Source: Euptelea pleiosperma
Taxonomy: Eukaryota; Streptophyta; Magnoliopsida; Ranunculales; Eupteleaceae
Assembly: GCA_035048495.1 (NCBI GenBank)
Contig: CM068546.1
Location: 36,784,674-36,848,673, forward strand
Length of the DNA: 64,000 nucleotides
Direction: 5' to 3'
The notes under the pieces are model-generated. The model saw only the letters and a list, made by a program, of their open reading frames with translations. It did not search any database and was not told where the DNA came from. Shown here piece after piece: positions 25,674 to 37,058 of this stretch; within the stretch, counting starts at the first letter, position 1, and each line of letters begins with the position of its first letter. The position numbers and the translations under genes are program-made.

Positions 25674-25848
25674 CCTCGTTAAAACCTTGTCAGAAAAATC
25701 CTGTGAGATAAAACCTGATCAAAGGAAAAAGAGTACAGTGTATCGGCGCATCAAGGTGGTGATGATGGACGAGCTTAATACTCCTCATTAAAACCTTGTC
25801 AGGAAAACCCAGTGGGATAAAACCTGATCAAAGGAAAAAGAGTACAGT
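25674..25848 (-). repeat. 66-bp direct repeat upstream of the Copia 3' LTR
   Basis: 25674-25739 and 25783-25848 are near-identical and contain TTAAAACCTTGTCAG and GATAAAACCTGATCAAAGG. This lies between the RNase H end and the polypurine tract, a region where related plant Copia elements carry similar repeated motifs. Confidence 0.8.
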
Positions 25849-25927
25849 ATACAAAATATCCATAATAATAATATCTCCTTATAAGTACGCTCCCCTTGAT
25901 GTGAACTGGCATGGTCAAACGAGAGTG

Positions 25928-28900
25928 TCAACGAGAAAGTTCATGGAGCTGAAGCATACCTATGCAATATACCAGTTTCTTGAATGTAGACGTGGATAAC
26001 GTCTTGGTAAATAGATCTGCAAGATTGTCATTTGAACGTATCTGCTGGACGTCAATGTTGCCATTTTGTTGAAGCTCGTGAGTGAAAAAAAACTTTAGTG
26101 AAATATGCTTCGTTCTATCACCCTTGATATATCCGCATTTAATTTGTGTTATGCATGCGGCGTTATCCTCATATAACGTCGTCGGAGCGTCTGTGATTGA
26201 CTGAAAACCACATGTGTTCCAAATATGGTGGACTACAGATCTTAGCCATATGCACTCGCGGCTAGCTTCATGGAGTGCAAGTATCTCAGAGTGGTTCGAG
26301 GACGTTGCAACCATAGTCTGCTTGGTAGATCACTATGAGATCGTTGTATTGCCGCTAGTGAATACGTACCCTGTTTGCGATCGAGCCTTATGAGGATCAG
26401 AAAGATATCCAGCGCCTGCATATCCAACCCATTTTGAAGTATTGGTTGATTCCATTGAGTACAACAAGCCCATGTTTGTTGTACTACGGAGGTAACGTAA
26501 GATATGCTTGATGCCGTTCCAATGTCGTAGAGTTTGTGCAGAACTGTATCTTGCCAATAAGTTGACAGAGAATGCGATGTCAGGTTGAGTGCAACTTGCT
26601 AGGTACATCAATGCACCAATCGCACTAAGGTATGGTACTTCAGGACCGAGGAGTGCTTCGTTGTCTTCTCGATGATGAAAAGGGTCCATTTTAATGTCAA
26701 GTGATCGGACAACCATTGGAGAACTCAGTGGTTGAGCTTTATCCATGTAAAAGCGCTTCAGGACTTTTTCGGTGTATGTGGATTGGTGTACAAGGATTCC
26801 ACTTGAGAGATATTCGATCTGCAGGCCGAGACAAAATTTTATTTTTTCAAGGTCTTTCATCTCAAACTCTTTTTTTAATAATGTAGCAGTTTTTGTAAGC
26901 TCTTCAGTAGTCCCGATGATATTCAGATCATCAACATACACTGCAATTATGACAAATCTCATTTCTGATTTCTTAATAAAAACATATGGGCATATGGGAT
27001 CGTTAATATATCACTCTTTTACTAAGTACTCACTTAGACGGTGATACCACATGCGTCCAGATTCCTTCAATCCATACAGGGATCGTTGAATTTTGATAGA
27101 GTACATGCTACGTTGTTTCGAAGAATTTGCTTCAGGGACTTTCATATAGATGTCGGTATCTAAGAGCCTATATAAATATGCGGTCACTACATCCATAAGG
27201 CGCATGTCAAGTCTTCCTGAGACCACTAGACTAATTAAGAACCGAAAAATAATTGCATCCATTACTGGGGAATAAGTTTCCTCGTAATCTATACTCAGTC
27301 TCTGCGAGAAGCCTTGCGCTACGAGATGTGCTTTATATCTAACGATCTCATATTTTTGTTACGTTTTCGTACGAACACCCACTTGTATCTTATTGGTTTT
27401 ACAACTTCGGGTGTTAGGGTTATAGGACCAAATACTTCGCGTTTTGCTAGTGAATCTAGCTCTGCTTGGATTGCTTCTTTCCACTTTAACCAATCGCTTT
27501 TATGTCGACATTCTTCGACAATGCGTGGTTCAAGATCTTCATCACTTTTTATGATAGTGAGAGCCATAGTGAATGCAAATACATTATCGACAACTATTTT
27601 ATCACGATTCCATTTTTTTCTGTACAGACATAATTTATTGAGAGCTCTTCATTTACAGGTACCTGAGCCTCTTTGGGGACTGTCTATTTGAAAATTATGA
27701 ATGTGGTCTCTTCAGGAGTATTAACTTCTACAGGAGTTGTATGCATTTTTATTTTCCCCTCCGCTTCCTAGGAGTCACATCTTTTGCACCGACGGGTCTG
27801 CCACGCTTTAAGCGTGTTGTTGATGATTCATTTGCTGCTATATTGACTGATTATCCTACAGGGACGTCAATCCTTGCTGGAGTATTTGCAGCTGGTATGT
27901 ATGATTTCATTACTTTTGTCACGTCGGTAAAAGAATCTGATAATTGATTAGCAATCTTCTGTAGATGAATGATTCGTTGCACTACTGTTTCGCATTGAGT
28001 AGTGCATGGATCAAGATGATATTGGGTTGATGCATCCCAAGTAAGTTCACGTCGTTCTACCAAGTATTTTCCTCCCCCTAACGGCGGGAAATTTGATTCA
28101 TCAAAGTGACAATCTGCAAATCGTGCGGTAAAGACATCACCAGTCAGGGGCTCAATATATCGAACGATTGATGGTGAGTCAAATCCAACGTAAATACCTA
28201 ATCGACGTTGTGGGCCCATCTTTGTGCGTTGTTGGGGTGAAATTGGAACTTGTACAGCACAACCAAATATACTTAGATGAAAAATGTTCGGTTGATGTCC
28301 GAGTACAAGTTAATGCGGGGAGTAGTGGTGATACGCAGTCGGTCGGATGCGAATCAATGTTGCCGCATGCAAAATCGCATGTCCCCATGCAGTGATAGGT
28401 AATTTCGTCCGCATGAGAGTAGTGGTCTCGCTATCATCTGGAGCCGTTTAATGAGAGATTCTGCCAAACCATTTTTGGTATGGACATGAGCAACAAGATG
28501 TTCTACATCGATCCCAACCGACATGCAATAGTCATTAAAAGCTTGTGATGTAAATTCCCCAACACCGTCAAGGCGAATGGATTTGATCCGGTAATTTGGA
28601 AACTGAGCACGTAATCTGATGACTTGTGCTAAGAGTCTAGCAAATGCAACATTGCGAGTTGATAGTAAACAGACATGAGACCACCGTACAGAAGCATCGA
28701 GTATTACCATAAAGTACTTGAATGGTCTACATGGTGGATGGATGGGGCTGCATATATCACCATGAATTCGTTGTAAGAAGACAGGAGATTCTACGGTGAT
28801 TTTAGTTGGAGACGGCCTAATTATCAGTTTGCCTTGTGAACAAGCAGTACATGGATGATCATTAGGGAGGAGAATCTTCTGGTTAGTCAATGGATGTCCG

Positions 28901-29470
28901 TGTGAGTTTTCAATGATGCGGCGCATCATCGTAGACCCAGGACGACCAAGACGGTCATGCCAAAGTATAAAGATCTTTAGATCTGAGAACTTATGATTCA
29001 TCACAGCATTTACTTCAACTGTCTGTATGGTCGTATGATATAACCCAGATGTTAGAGCAGGAAGTTGCTCTAATCTATGCTTTTGGCCTAATACAATGGA
29101 AGTAATGCATAAATATTCTACATTATTTTCACTTATAGTCTCAATATGATATCCATTACTACGTATATCCTTAAAATTGAGTAAATTTCTTCTAGATCTA
29201 GCTGAGTATAAAGCATCTTTGATATGAAACCGTGTTCCACAAGGTAATACGATGTCAACCCTTCCGGAGCCTTCAATCAAGTTAGCAGGACCTGATATGG
29301 TGTGGACATTAGCTTGAGTTAATGTCAAATTTGAGAAATACTTCCGATCTCAAAGTATTGTGTGTGTTGTTGCATAGTCAGCTAGACATACATCCTTACC
29401 ATCTATCTCCAATTTAGTGAAGTCATCTTCACAGTGCATCGGAATGTGTATGCTGGTGTGGATAGATGAT
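25928..29470 (-). pseudogene. Copia pol polyprotein remnant (PR-INT-RT-RH)
   Basis: In order on the minus strand: protease relic at about 29340-29460 (motif ADYATTHTI in place of the usual Asp-Ser/Thr-Gly form, then a stop); pre-integrase and integrase in 28354-29328 (HDRLGRPG; C-x2-C near CTACSQGK; core IHGDICSP); linker at 27851-28219 (RRLGIYVGFDSPSI); reverse transcriptase at 27319-27567, 27011-27262 and 26333-26962 (KWVFVRKRN, SLYGLKESGRMWY, YVDDLNIIG); RNase H at 25928-26314 (LYEDNAACI, RTKHISLKFFF). Breaks: a frameshift near 27340, a stop at 27011-27013, paired stops near 26330, and others. Not functional. Confidence 0.93.
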
Positions 29471-29545
29471 GTTGAGCACCACGGATTCATGCCTACCGCT
29501 TAACACTTGATGGAATACGAGAGAAGAAATCGTGTTGATAACGTG

Positions 29546-29733
29546 TTGTGAATCTGATTATCTTTCCATTGATCAACACACATATATATATAGCCATTGA
29601 TCGGGACGTTACAAAGTAAATGCCAGGACGTTACAAGGTAAATGCTAAACCGTTACAAAGTAAATGTTGATAGTGTAACTGACGCCACATAAGCGGTGGT
29701 CATCCATCGGTTACAACCGTTATGTTTATAACA
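29546..29733 (-). repeat. 5' LTR of the Copia element
   Basis: 188 bp starting TGTTGTGAATC and ending TTATAACA on the plus strand. It is followed directly by the AGAAC duplication. Confidence 0.95.
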
Positions 29734-29738
29734 AGAAC

Positions 29739-30120
29739 TCATTAATCAGACCCATTTTTTTTTTGTATGTGGACCCACCTGTGACATTAAAAAGCGACAC
29801 GTGTCTATATAGAAACGGGGCAACTGGGAGAACAATTTTTAAGGGTTCTGTCCTGTCCCAACCCCACCCCTGTAAATTAGCAAAGGAAGGAGAGTTTTTA
29901 GAATTAAATATGAAGATAAAGGAAAGAAAACAAGAAAAAAACGTCATCTCTCCCCTTTCTCTTTCTCCTTTCATTTTTCTCTCTGCAACTCATACACTGA
30001 AGATTATTCCTAAAAGATAAAAATTCTCGTAGAACAGCATTTCTTTTTCTTCTTCCCGATTCCAGCCGGCCTTCTTCGTCTCCACGATCCAGTCTCGGGT
30101 AAGTTCTTACTGACTTCGTC
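29739..30120 (+). other. Leader-like sequence with a splice-donor-like site
   Basis: The first bases continue the split MITE. From about 29940 the sequence becomes CT-rich (CTCCCCTTTCTCTTTCTCC) and then a mixed leader-like stretch ending TCTCGG|GTAAGTTC at about 30099, a strong donor. No coding exon follows, so this could be an orphan 5' UTR, a relic promoter or chance. Confidence 0.25.
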
Positions 30121-30564
30121 TTTTATATTCAATTTTATTTTGTTGTTTCCAGAGACGATGATTCTATATATGCTTAGATGCAAAGGGGTTTCAGAAAACA
30201 TATATCCTCTACATGGTGCGTGATTGAACTTGTAAAACTTTACATGAGGAGGTTTGTAAGAATAGAACTTGAACTTCTTGCCGTTGATGGTGTCACCCGT
30301 TAATAATGTTAACTGTTACTGCTATCAGATCTTGTTTGTAGCCATCTCGACTGTTTGAAGTTTGTGTCAAGTTATGTTGTACGTGCTATTTATACTTTCG
30401 AGATTTGTATGGTGTGAATCTCAAGGAGTATTATGGTCATCAAAGATTTCTGTAGTGTGAATCTCAAGGACCATCAGCGGTCTGGTATCTAGGGACGTCT
30501 AGTCACTGAGATGGTGGTAACACTACCCTTTACATGTTTACCGGCTTAAAGTCGACTGGGTACA

Positions 30565-30898
30565 GTTTTAACCACCGTTTAAAAGGTAACGCCCCAAGCC
30601 CGTTATGTTAAAAACCCGTTAAAAACCGTTTTGAGGCTTAGAAATTAACGCCTTTTTCCGTTCTAACAGCCGTTAAAATGTGGAAAGTTTTGTGGTAAAA
30701 TTTCCGTTATTTTTCTGCTAAATTCCATTTTTTTCGTTTTTCAAAATTTGAATTCAGCACCGTTTTTCCATTTTTCTGCTTTTCCCCATTTTTTCCATTT
30801 TTACCCCTGTCCGTTACATTCCATTTTAATGGCCGTTTTAACGGTAACGCCCCCAGTCCGTTATACCGTTAAAACGGCCTCCTTTAAACACTGGTTTA
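30565..30898. mobile_element. Foldback element, CCGTTTTAACGG type
   Basis: The left arm (ACCGTTTAAAAGGTAACGCC) is mirrored at right (GTTAAAACGGCCTCCTTTAA). The interior is made of CCGTTAAAA and CCATTTTT words. It shares an outer GTTTAAAAGG motif with other foldbacks in the window. Confidence 0.5.
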
Positions 30899-31162
30899 GA
30901 GTTTAGACTTTGAACTTGTTTGATGACGGAGAGTAAAACTTTGCTAACCGTCAATCCCTTTGTTCATAAGCCCGAGCATCATCAATCGTCCTGTTAAACT
31001 GTTTTGCGGACCTTTCTGTTTAAACTTCTCCCCGAAGAAGTCTAACTCAGTGGTAGGTTGTGATATGTGGTTTCAACTTTCAAAATCCTCCCAACCTAAA
31101 TTCAACTATAAAAATAAAAATAAAATTGGCATTTGTGGATCTTCGTTGAGATGTTAAGACCA

Positions 31163-31499
31163 TGGTTCTAAAAAGGCCGTTATTTTTCGGCCATTATAAC
31201 GGATTGGGACCTATTACATTATGAATCGTTTCAATACTCTGAAAATAACTGTCGTTATTTTCGTTATAATGGCCAGCTGTTGTTTTATGAATAAATTTGT
31301 GAAAAAATACCATTATTTTCGTTATTTTTCCATTTCTTTGTTATAAATTTTATTTTATTGAAAATAGGAAATTCAAAATTTGAATTTTGGCGTCGTTATT
31401 TTCCCATTTATTTTTCATTTTTGTTCGTGTTTTACAATTCACTATAACAGAATGCCCTCGTCCACTATACCGTTATAGCAAACCCTTTTAAACCTTGGT
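31163..31499. mobile_element. Foldback element, GGCCGTTATAACGG type
   Basis: Starts ACCATGGTTCTAAAAAGGCC and ends with the inverse CCCTTTTAAACCTTGGTCT. The interior carries CCATTATAACGG and CCGTTATAGC words. The outer termini resemble those at 15971-16208 and 62424-63215. Confidence 0.55.
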
Positions 31500-31875
31500 C
31501 TACAAAGGTTTACACTTCCTACATTATCAAAACACCAAAAAAATAAAAAACGATTTCAACAAAGATATCAACCAAACAAAAAATCAAACACATTCTGATA
31601 TTTGTAGCCTTCTAAAAAGTGGATTGCTAGTTTACCATTGGGATAGGGTTAGAAGTTTTAGAATTGTGTACTTTAAGTAAGCTTTGTAATATATGTTATC
31701 TTCATAATAAATAAATGTAATTTAATTCATAGTGATTTTTTGATTTTTTGTCTTTTATTTGCAAATAGTCGATCTCTTAAACTCATAAATCATGTTTTAA
31801 ATCTCGAATCCTCCATGACTATCACCCCTCCATTTTTCTGGCAATTTCCTATTATAATCATTCTTTAGTATGTAT

Positions 31876-32855
31876 TAGGGCTGCAACTCTGGCAATTTGG
31901 GTCGGGTTAGGGGCCAACCCGACCTTCAGACCATCCAACTCTAGCCCGAGCCCAATCCGAGGTCGAGCCTGACATTTTCAGCCCAAGCCCAACCCGATCG
32001 GGTTGGTCAGGTTAGTACTAAGAGGAGGGGTCTACAGTAGAGAGAGATTAGAAGTGGGAATACTGTATAAAAATTCATCTTTATCTCAGAGCAAGAATCT
32101 AGAACTTCTAACCAATCATCAAAAACCATTAACAAGAAGCAAAACAAACAATAGAACAACAAAAAACAAGCTGAAATAGAAAAAAAAATCATAAAAATAA
32201 TAACGAACAAATACAAACCCTAAATCAATGATCAATTAGAGATTACGAACTCGGAGAAATTTTTTTCGGAGGCAGCCATGGCGGACAAGGATCTGGTTTG
32301 GGGATTAACCTGAAAATGCATTTGAGGGTGGAGAGGTCAGATCGAAGAGATCTGACGACATTGGGGCTTCCATTTAGAGCACAACAACCTGCAACAATGT
32401 TTTGAGCGGTAATCCATCTGTGGACAAGGATCTGATTTTGGGGGGATGCGGCTTTTGCGACATGCAATGTGCGGCTCCTTTGGTCTCTGGCATATAGCCT
32501 TGGGGGAAAGAGGGAAACCCTATGGTTCCTACCCCGACTTTGTGAATGGGAGAGAGAGATTGAGATCGGCGGAGAGGGGTTTTAAGTTTTAACTTTTAAG
32601 TTACATATAGATGTGGATTTATTACGATGTAGGACTATATATGTAACTTATATAAGCGTGCGTTTCTAATGAAAGTCGGGCTTGGGTTGGGTCGGGTTGT
32701 TTGAGGCCTGAGCCCGACCCAACTCGATTTTGCTCAGGTTGTCAAAATCCAAGCCCGAGCTCTAGCTTGAGTACTAAAGGGATCAACCCAACCCGAGCCT
32801 AAAGCCGGGTTGAGCTCATCGAGCTCGGGTTGAGCCCGCCCAAGTTGCAACCCTA
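31876..32855. mobile_element. hAT-like non-autonomous element with unexplained cargo
   Basis: 980 bp. Left end TAGGGCTGCAACTCTGG; right end CAAGTTGCAACCCTA. The subterminal arms are long and complementary, built of GGGTCGGGTT and AACCCGACC words. Flanking octamers GTATGTAT (31868-31875) and GAATGCAT (32856-32863) agree at 6 of 8. The middle (about 32040-32570) differs in composition and on the minus strand looks like a plant leader with a CCATGGCTGCCTCC context. No transposase is seen. Confidence 0.6.
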
Positions 32856-33619
32856 GAATGCATGCCCTGACCCCGAGTGCGGATCGACATCCGACACTTT
32901 CACTGCACAAGAATTATTATATTTTGCGGGATAAAAATTCGGATAATTACAAATTGTGTTGAAATTAGGGTTTCCGTAACCAACGACGCGGAAAACTCTA
33001 CTTTCAAATGGCGCCGCTACCGCTCGGGTGTATGGGAGTGCGAAAATGAACGAAGATAACGGAATCTGAAAGTTGTTAAAGTGAGAAGATACAGTGTTTT
33101 GGAAACTTTCCAATTTTTTATTCTGATAATTTTAGCAGTATTTTTATTATTTTTAATTCCCCGGATAGGCGGGTGCAAAGATGTAATAGTTTAGGAATTT
33201 CTTTGATTATATTTTAAGACTTATCTGTTAAATCTTGTTCTAGGGTTTTTTAAAAATCCTAAATTAAGTGATAAATTCAAAAAAAATATTAGGGTTATAT
33301 TCTGCAGGATTTTTTTAGATCACAATATCAGGACATTTCAGAATTTTGGGAAGTTTCCAAATTTTGGAAAGTTTGCCTGATTTAAGGTTTCCGAGTTGAG
33401 AAGATTTTAGTTTTAGAGAATTTCTATCCTTAGAAATTCTTTAAATTACGAAACTCTAGAAAAGTCAAGAACCCAAATTTAGTAGAATTTCAAATTTGGG
33501 ACATTCCCAATTTACTTGTACAGGATTTCGAAATCTTAGTTCTTTGGAAGGTTTCTACAATAGGAATAATTTGAACTTAGTAATTTTCGAATCTTAATTC
33601 AGGGATTTCTAAATTTGAA
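32856..33619. other. Intergenic, no gene recognised
   Basis: AT-rich, with repeated TTTCCAAATTTTGG-like words at about 33340-33380. Nothing assigned. Confidence 0.4.
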
Positions 33620-35600
33620 CTACAACCCTAAAGTGGACATTAATTAAATAACCCGCCGTAATCTAGTGTATGTTGTTTGAAACCTTAAAGGTGGGTAACA
33701 TTTCAATCAATCCCAGAACTTCAACCATGCGATCTAACTTGTTTGCAGCGTACGATCCAAGAGTGGATAAGGAGCGAAAGCTCAAAGAGGTAGACTCGGG
33801 CCCATGCCCATTTGGATACCCCTCCCTATCTCACAGAGGTGACCCCGTGGTGTGGGCCACGGGAAGGTGAGATCCTTACCTCGCCTTGAGAACGATATTT
33901 GTGTAAGTTGGTGTAAATTCTGTGCCGCGTGTTTGTTTACTTCTGTGAAATAATACGACTTGCGTGGATGGCCGCCAAATTACCTAGTTAAATAGCAAAC
34001 CCAACTCTCCTTAAAACTAGTGGGATTTCATCACATACCTTATCACTCCAGCTGAATTTGATCCCCAGGACCACCAGTAGTAAAAATAATCAAGAGCTAG
34101 AGCCAAACTAAATCGGTGTTCTAGGACACCCCTCCACGTAGTCTTTCTATCGATCCCAGGCCAAATAAGTCCACGAGCGCGGGTCCCTGTTATCTAACAC
34201 ACCCATAGGTCCCTACTACTCAAGTACACCGAGCTCGTCAGTGGCTTCCCTGGTTTTTTGTTGGTTTGCTATTTATTGGGTTAGGAACACAAATCAACCC
34301 TAGCTTATACTAAGAGAACATTCATCACCATTGCTCGACAAATCTGGTAAGTCTGGTGCGTATTTAAGTCAGCCGATGTGCCGCACGTCTGGTTAGGCTT
34401 CCGATTATCTTACGATCAATTTGAGTTAGTACTGAAGCATTTGCTTTCAAGAGTGTATCCCAGTGAAAATCCAAAAGCGACAAAGTTAGTCCGGCGGTTA
34501 AAAAGATAAATCAGTGGTTCGCCCACTGTCATAATCTACCATACCCTACGAACTAACAATATAAATCCTCAAACTTATCCTGATTTGTTTTAGACATAGG
34601 ATTATTCTGCTTGCTTTGTATGCATTATTTAAGATCACTACTCAAGTGTCTCCTCGTGGCAACTTCTTGCCAAATCCTGGGCTTGCTTTTTCTAGCAGAA
34701 GCTCGGTTGGACCTGTCCTAACCTTTGACTGATTCGATATGAGAGTCAGTCTACCGCACCCCTCTATCGCCTCTGATGGTAGACGAACGGCCTCTATATG
34801 AGACCTACTACACTTTCTGTGAGAATATAGGTGATACCTCTCAGCAATGGTATGACAAGCCTATGTATCGTCGTGACATTCCAGTCTCACTGACTTCTAC
34901 GAGGTATGACAATCACAAAGATCTGGAGTACAAATCTATACTCTATGAACTTAAAAATTCAGTCTCTGCTCTTAGTGTCGCGGTTTAGCAACCTGTGCAT
35001 AATTTAAACTCTGTTGGATATTTCCCTCTTGTCCAATAAGAGATCTGTACTTTTCATACATTTCAATCTCCGATCCAGACCTCCTGCTACGATAACACTT
35101 ATTATCCGAACAATATGAGTCACCATAGCTTTGATTGGGAACAGTCTGCTCTCCTACAACAACTGCAGCAAGATAATTATCCTTCCGGGTTTCATAAACC
35201 CAATGGAGAGTATGATTGACAATAGTCGCAATCGCAGTACCCATTCTATCCACAGAATAATTATTCTGATCATCAGTGGGCCCCTCAAGATTTCTAATGT
35301 CAGAAGCTAGTCCTAAACTCTATTTTGCATTACAACTTTCAGACTTAGTCGGACTACAGTCAAGAGCTGGTATCTCCGCTTTCCTTAGTTGACCTATCTC
35401 AATCTACCCTTAAACCTAGTCTAGAGGACCTTATCTCTTAATCCATAACCCAACAACAACAACAACATTCCATGCAACACTTAGAGCAACAGCACCAGCA
35501 ATCCATGGAGAGCTTGAAGCAGCGTCTAGTTCAATTAGAAATGAGAGAGAGGAAGTCAATTTCCATAGCCAACCTCTAACTTATCCGGAGGGGAATGACA
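33620..35600 (+). pseudogene. Decayed retrotransposon gag-like region
   Basis: One plus-strand frame at about 35050-35580 stays readable across scattered stops: YDNTYYPNNMSHHSFDW, then KPSLEDLIS, then a glutamine-rich stretch and SMESLKQRLVQLEM. SLEDLI followed by Gln-rich coiled coil resembles the gag of plant Ty3/Gypsy elements. The stretch at 33720-33830 (LFAAYDPRVDKERKLKE) may be its N-terminal end. No LTRs were identified, so the family call is inference. Confidence 0.35.
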
Positions 35601-35639
35601 TGGGCACTGATTATGAGGATGATTCGCAATCCATGTCCC

Positions 35640-35811
35640 AGTACCAGACTTTACAGGAAATAACTCCAATCCAACGCTTAGAAATTACCAATCATGTTGT
35701 TTTTTTGGTTTGTAGGTCTACCTGGGGATTGATCCCACATCCACATGGTCAACATCCTCTAAGAAAGTGTCATGTGTCTCATATTGTGGGCTATCATCAA
35801 AGTTTTACTCA
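35640..35811. repeat. Half copy of the GAGTAAAAC MITE
   Basis: Has the right half of the core (TTAGAAATTACCAATCATG through CCTCTAAGAAAGTGTCATG) and the right tip (ATCATCAAAGTTTTACTC at 35793-35811). The left half is missing. Confidence 0.55.
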
Positions 35812-35832
35812 CTGGTAGTTATCCATAAAAAA

Positions 35833-36152
35833 GGATATTTTAGTAACACCCCCTGAAACTTGAAAGTAATTTGTAATACCCCCTATACTCTCAAACTTCA
35901 TGATTACCCCATTTTGACCTAGTTTAATTATCATTTGACTAACATTACAATGTGGCATGCATCATGCTGCTGTTAATGCACTTATGAAAAGACTATAATA
36001 TTGCAAGTACAATGCTAACATCGTGTGATTCAAGTCGGTTTTAATTGAAGTCAATCACCGTTAAACTAGGTCAAGGGGGTAATCCTAAAGTTTGAAAGTA
36101 TAAGGGGGTGTTACAAATTATTTCAAATTCCAGGGGGTGTTACTAACATACC
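35833..36152. mobile_element. Foldback MITE, TTAGTAACACCCCCT terminus
   Basis: The left arm (GGATATTTTAGTAACACCCC, then CTGAAACTTGAAAG) is mirrored at right (AGGGGGTGTTACTAACATACC). The pairing arms extend for roughly 70 bases on each side. The interior is non-coding. Flanking A-runs hide any target duplication. Confidence 0.65.
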
Positions 36153-36265
36153 AAAAAAAAAAAAAACCATTATCATATTCGTCAGTTTTGGGTTTTATTG
36201 GTTCCAGTTCCAATTTGGTCAATGTACTAATCTTAAATAGGTAGAATTGAAAGGCGAAGTCTCAA

Positions 36266-36531
36266 GAGTAAAACTTCGATGACAGGGTCCTGTCATCGAA
36301 CCAGATGACATGGCCCTGTCATCGAACCAGATGACATGGCACATACGATAGACACGTGGATTCTACTTCTCCATGATAACTCGGGTCAGCTTTGCTTTTC
36401 TGACATTTGAATTTTATTTTGAATTTCAAAACTTAAAATTCAAAATCAATTTAAAAAACAATAAAAAAAAATTTTAGGAGAAAAGCACTCCTCCCATCTG
36501 AAAATAGGGCCCTGTCATCGAAGTTTTACCC
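36266..36531. mobile_element. MULE-type MITE, GATGACAGG hairpin form
   Basis: 266 bp. Starts GAGTAAAACTTCGATGACAG and ends TCGAAGTTTTACCC. The left tip folds as CGATGACAGG-GT-CCTGTCATCG. Flanking 9-mers AAGTCTCAA and GAGTCTCGG agree at 6 of 9. It lacks the GACCGTATGGATG core found in sister copies. Confidence 0.6.
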
Positions 36532-36604
36532 GAGTCTCGGTAGTAACCCACACATTGGGAAGTCTCGAACCAATGACCTCTTGTAGGGGAGCGTACAGAT
36601 TTAC

Positions 36605-36984
36605 GAGTAAGACTTTGATGATAGGGCCTTGTCATCAAGGCCGATGACAGGGTGCAATAGGAGCCACGTGTCCGTATGGATGTTTTTCCAATCCCTATAT
36701 GGACCTACAAACAAAAAATTAGCTTGATTTGTGATTTCAAACCTTTGGATCTTTGTACCTCAAATAATGGTCAATAATGCTCAAATTTCCCACGGTTAAA
36801 ATCAACCCATGAAAACAATTCCAATCCAGTAAATCACTAATCGTGCTGAATTTTTGTTTGTACGTCCACCTAATCATTGGGCAAACATTCATAGGGTTAG
36901 AGTCCTCTAAGAGTATTCCACGTGGCTCATATTGTGCACTATCATGGGCCTTGATGACAGGGCCTTGTCATCAAAGTTTTATTC
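36605..36984. mobile_element. MULE-type MITE with perfect 9-bp duplication
   Basis: 380 bp. Starts GAGTAAGACTTTGATGATAG and ends TCATCAAAGTTTTATTC. CAGATTTAC lies on both sides (36596-36604 and 36985-36993) without mismatch. The left tip folds as TTGATGATA-GGGCCT-TGTCATCAA. It carries the full mirrored core. Perfect duplication suggests a relatively young insertion. Confidence 0.85.
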
Positions 36985-37058
36985 CAGATTTACCATCCTA
37001 TTGAGCGTGCACTGTGCACAATACTTGAGGGCAGATCTCAGTCTTCCTTGATAGGAGT

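Larger units (their letters stand above)
25451..29733 (-). mobile_element. Copia LTR retrotransposon lacking gag
   Basis: A 4283-bp element read on the minus strand: 5' LTR 29546-29733, 3' LTR 25451-25638, each 188 bp and aligning without gaps. LTRs run TG...CA (one mutated to TA). The 5-bp duplication AGAAC occurs at 25446-25450 and 29734-29738. A polypurine tract CCAAGGGGGAG (complement of 25639-25649) abuts the 3' LTR. A likely primer-binding site (ACGTTATCAACACG) follows the 5' LTR. The order protease relic, integrase, reverse transcriptase, RNase H is Copia order. Protease begins within about 120 bases of the 5' LTR, so gag is deleted. The element cannot move by itself. Confidence 0.95.

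Noticed and set aside
25674..25848. Possible CRISPR-like or satellite array
   Set aside because: Only two copies, inside the non-coding 3' part of a Copia element; CRISPR does not apply to a plant nuclear genome.
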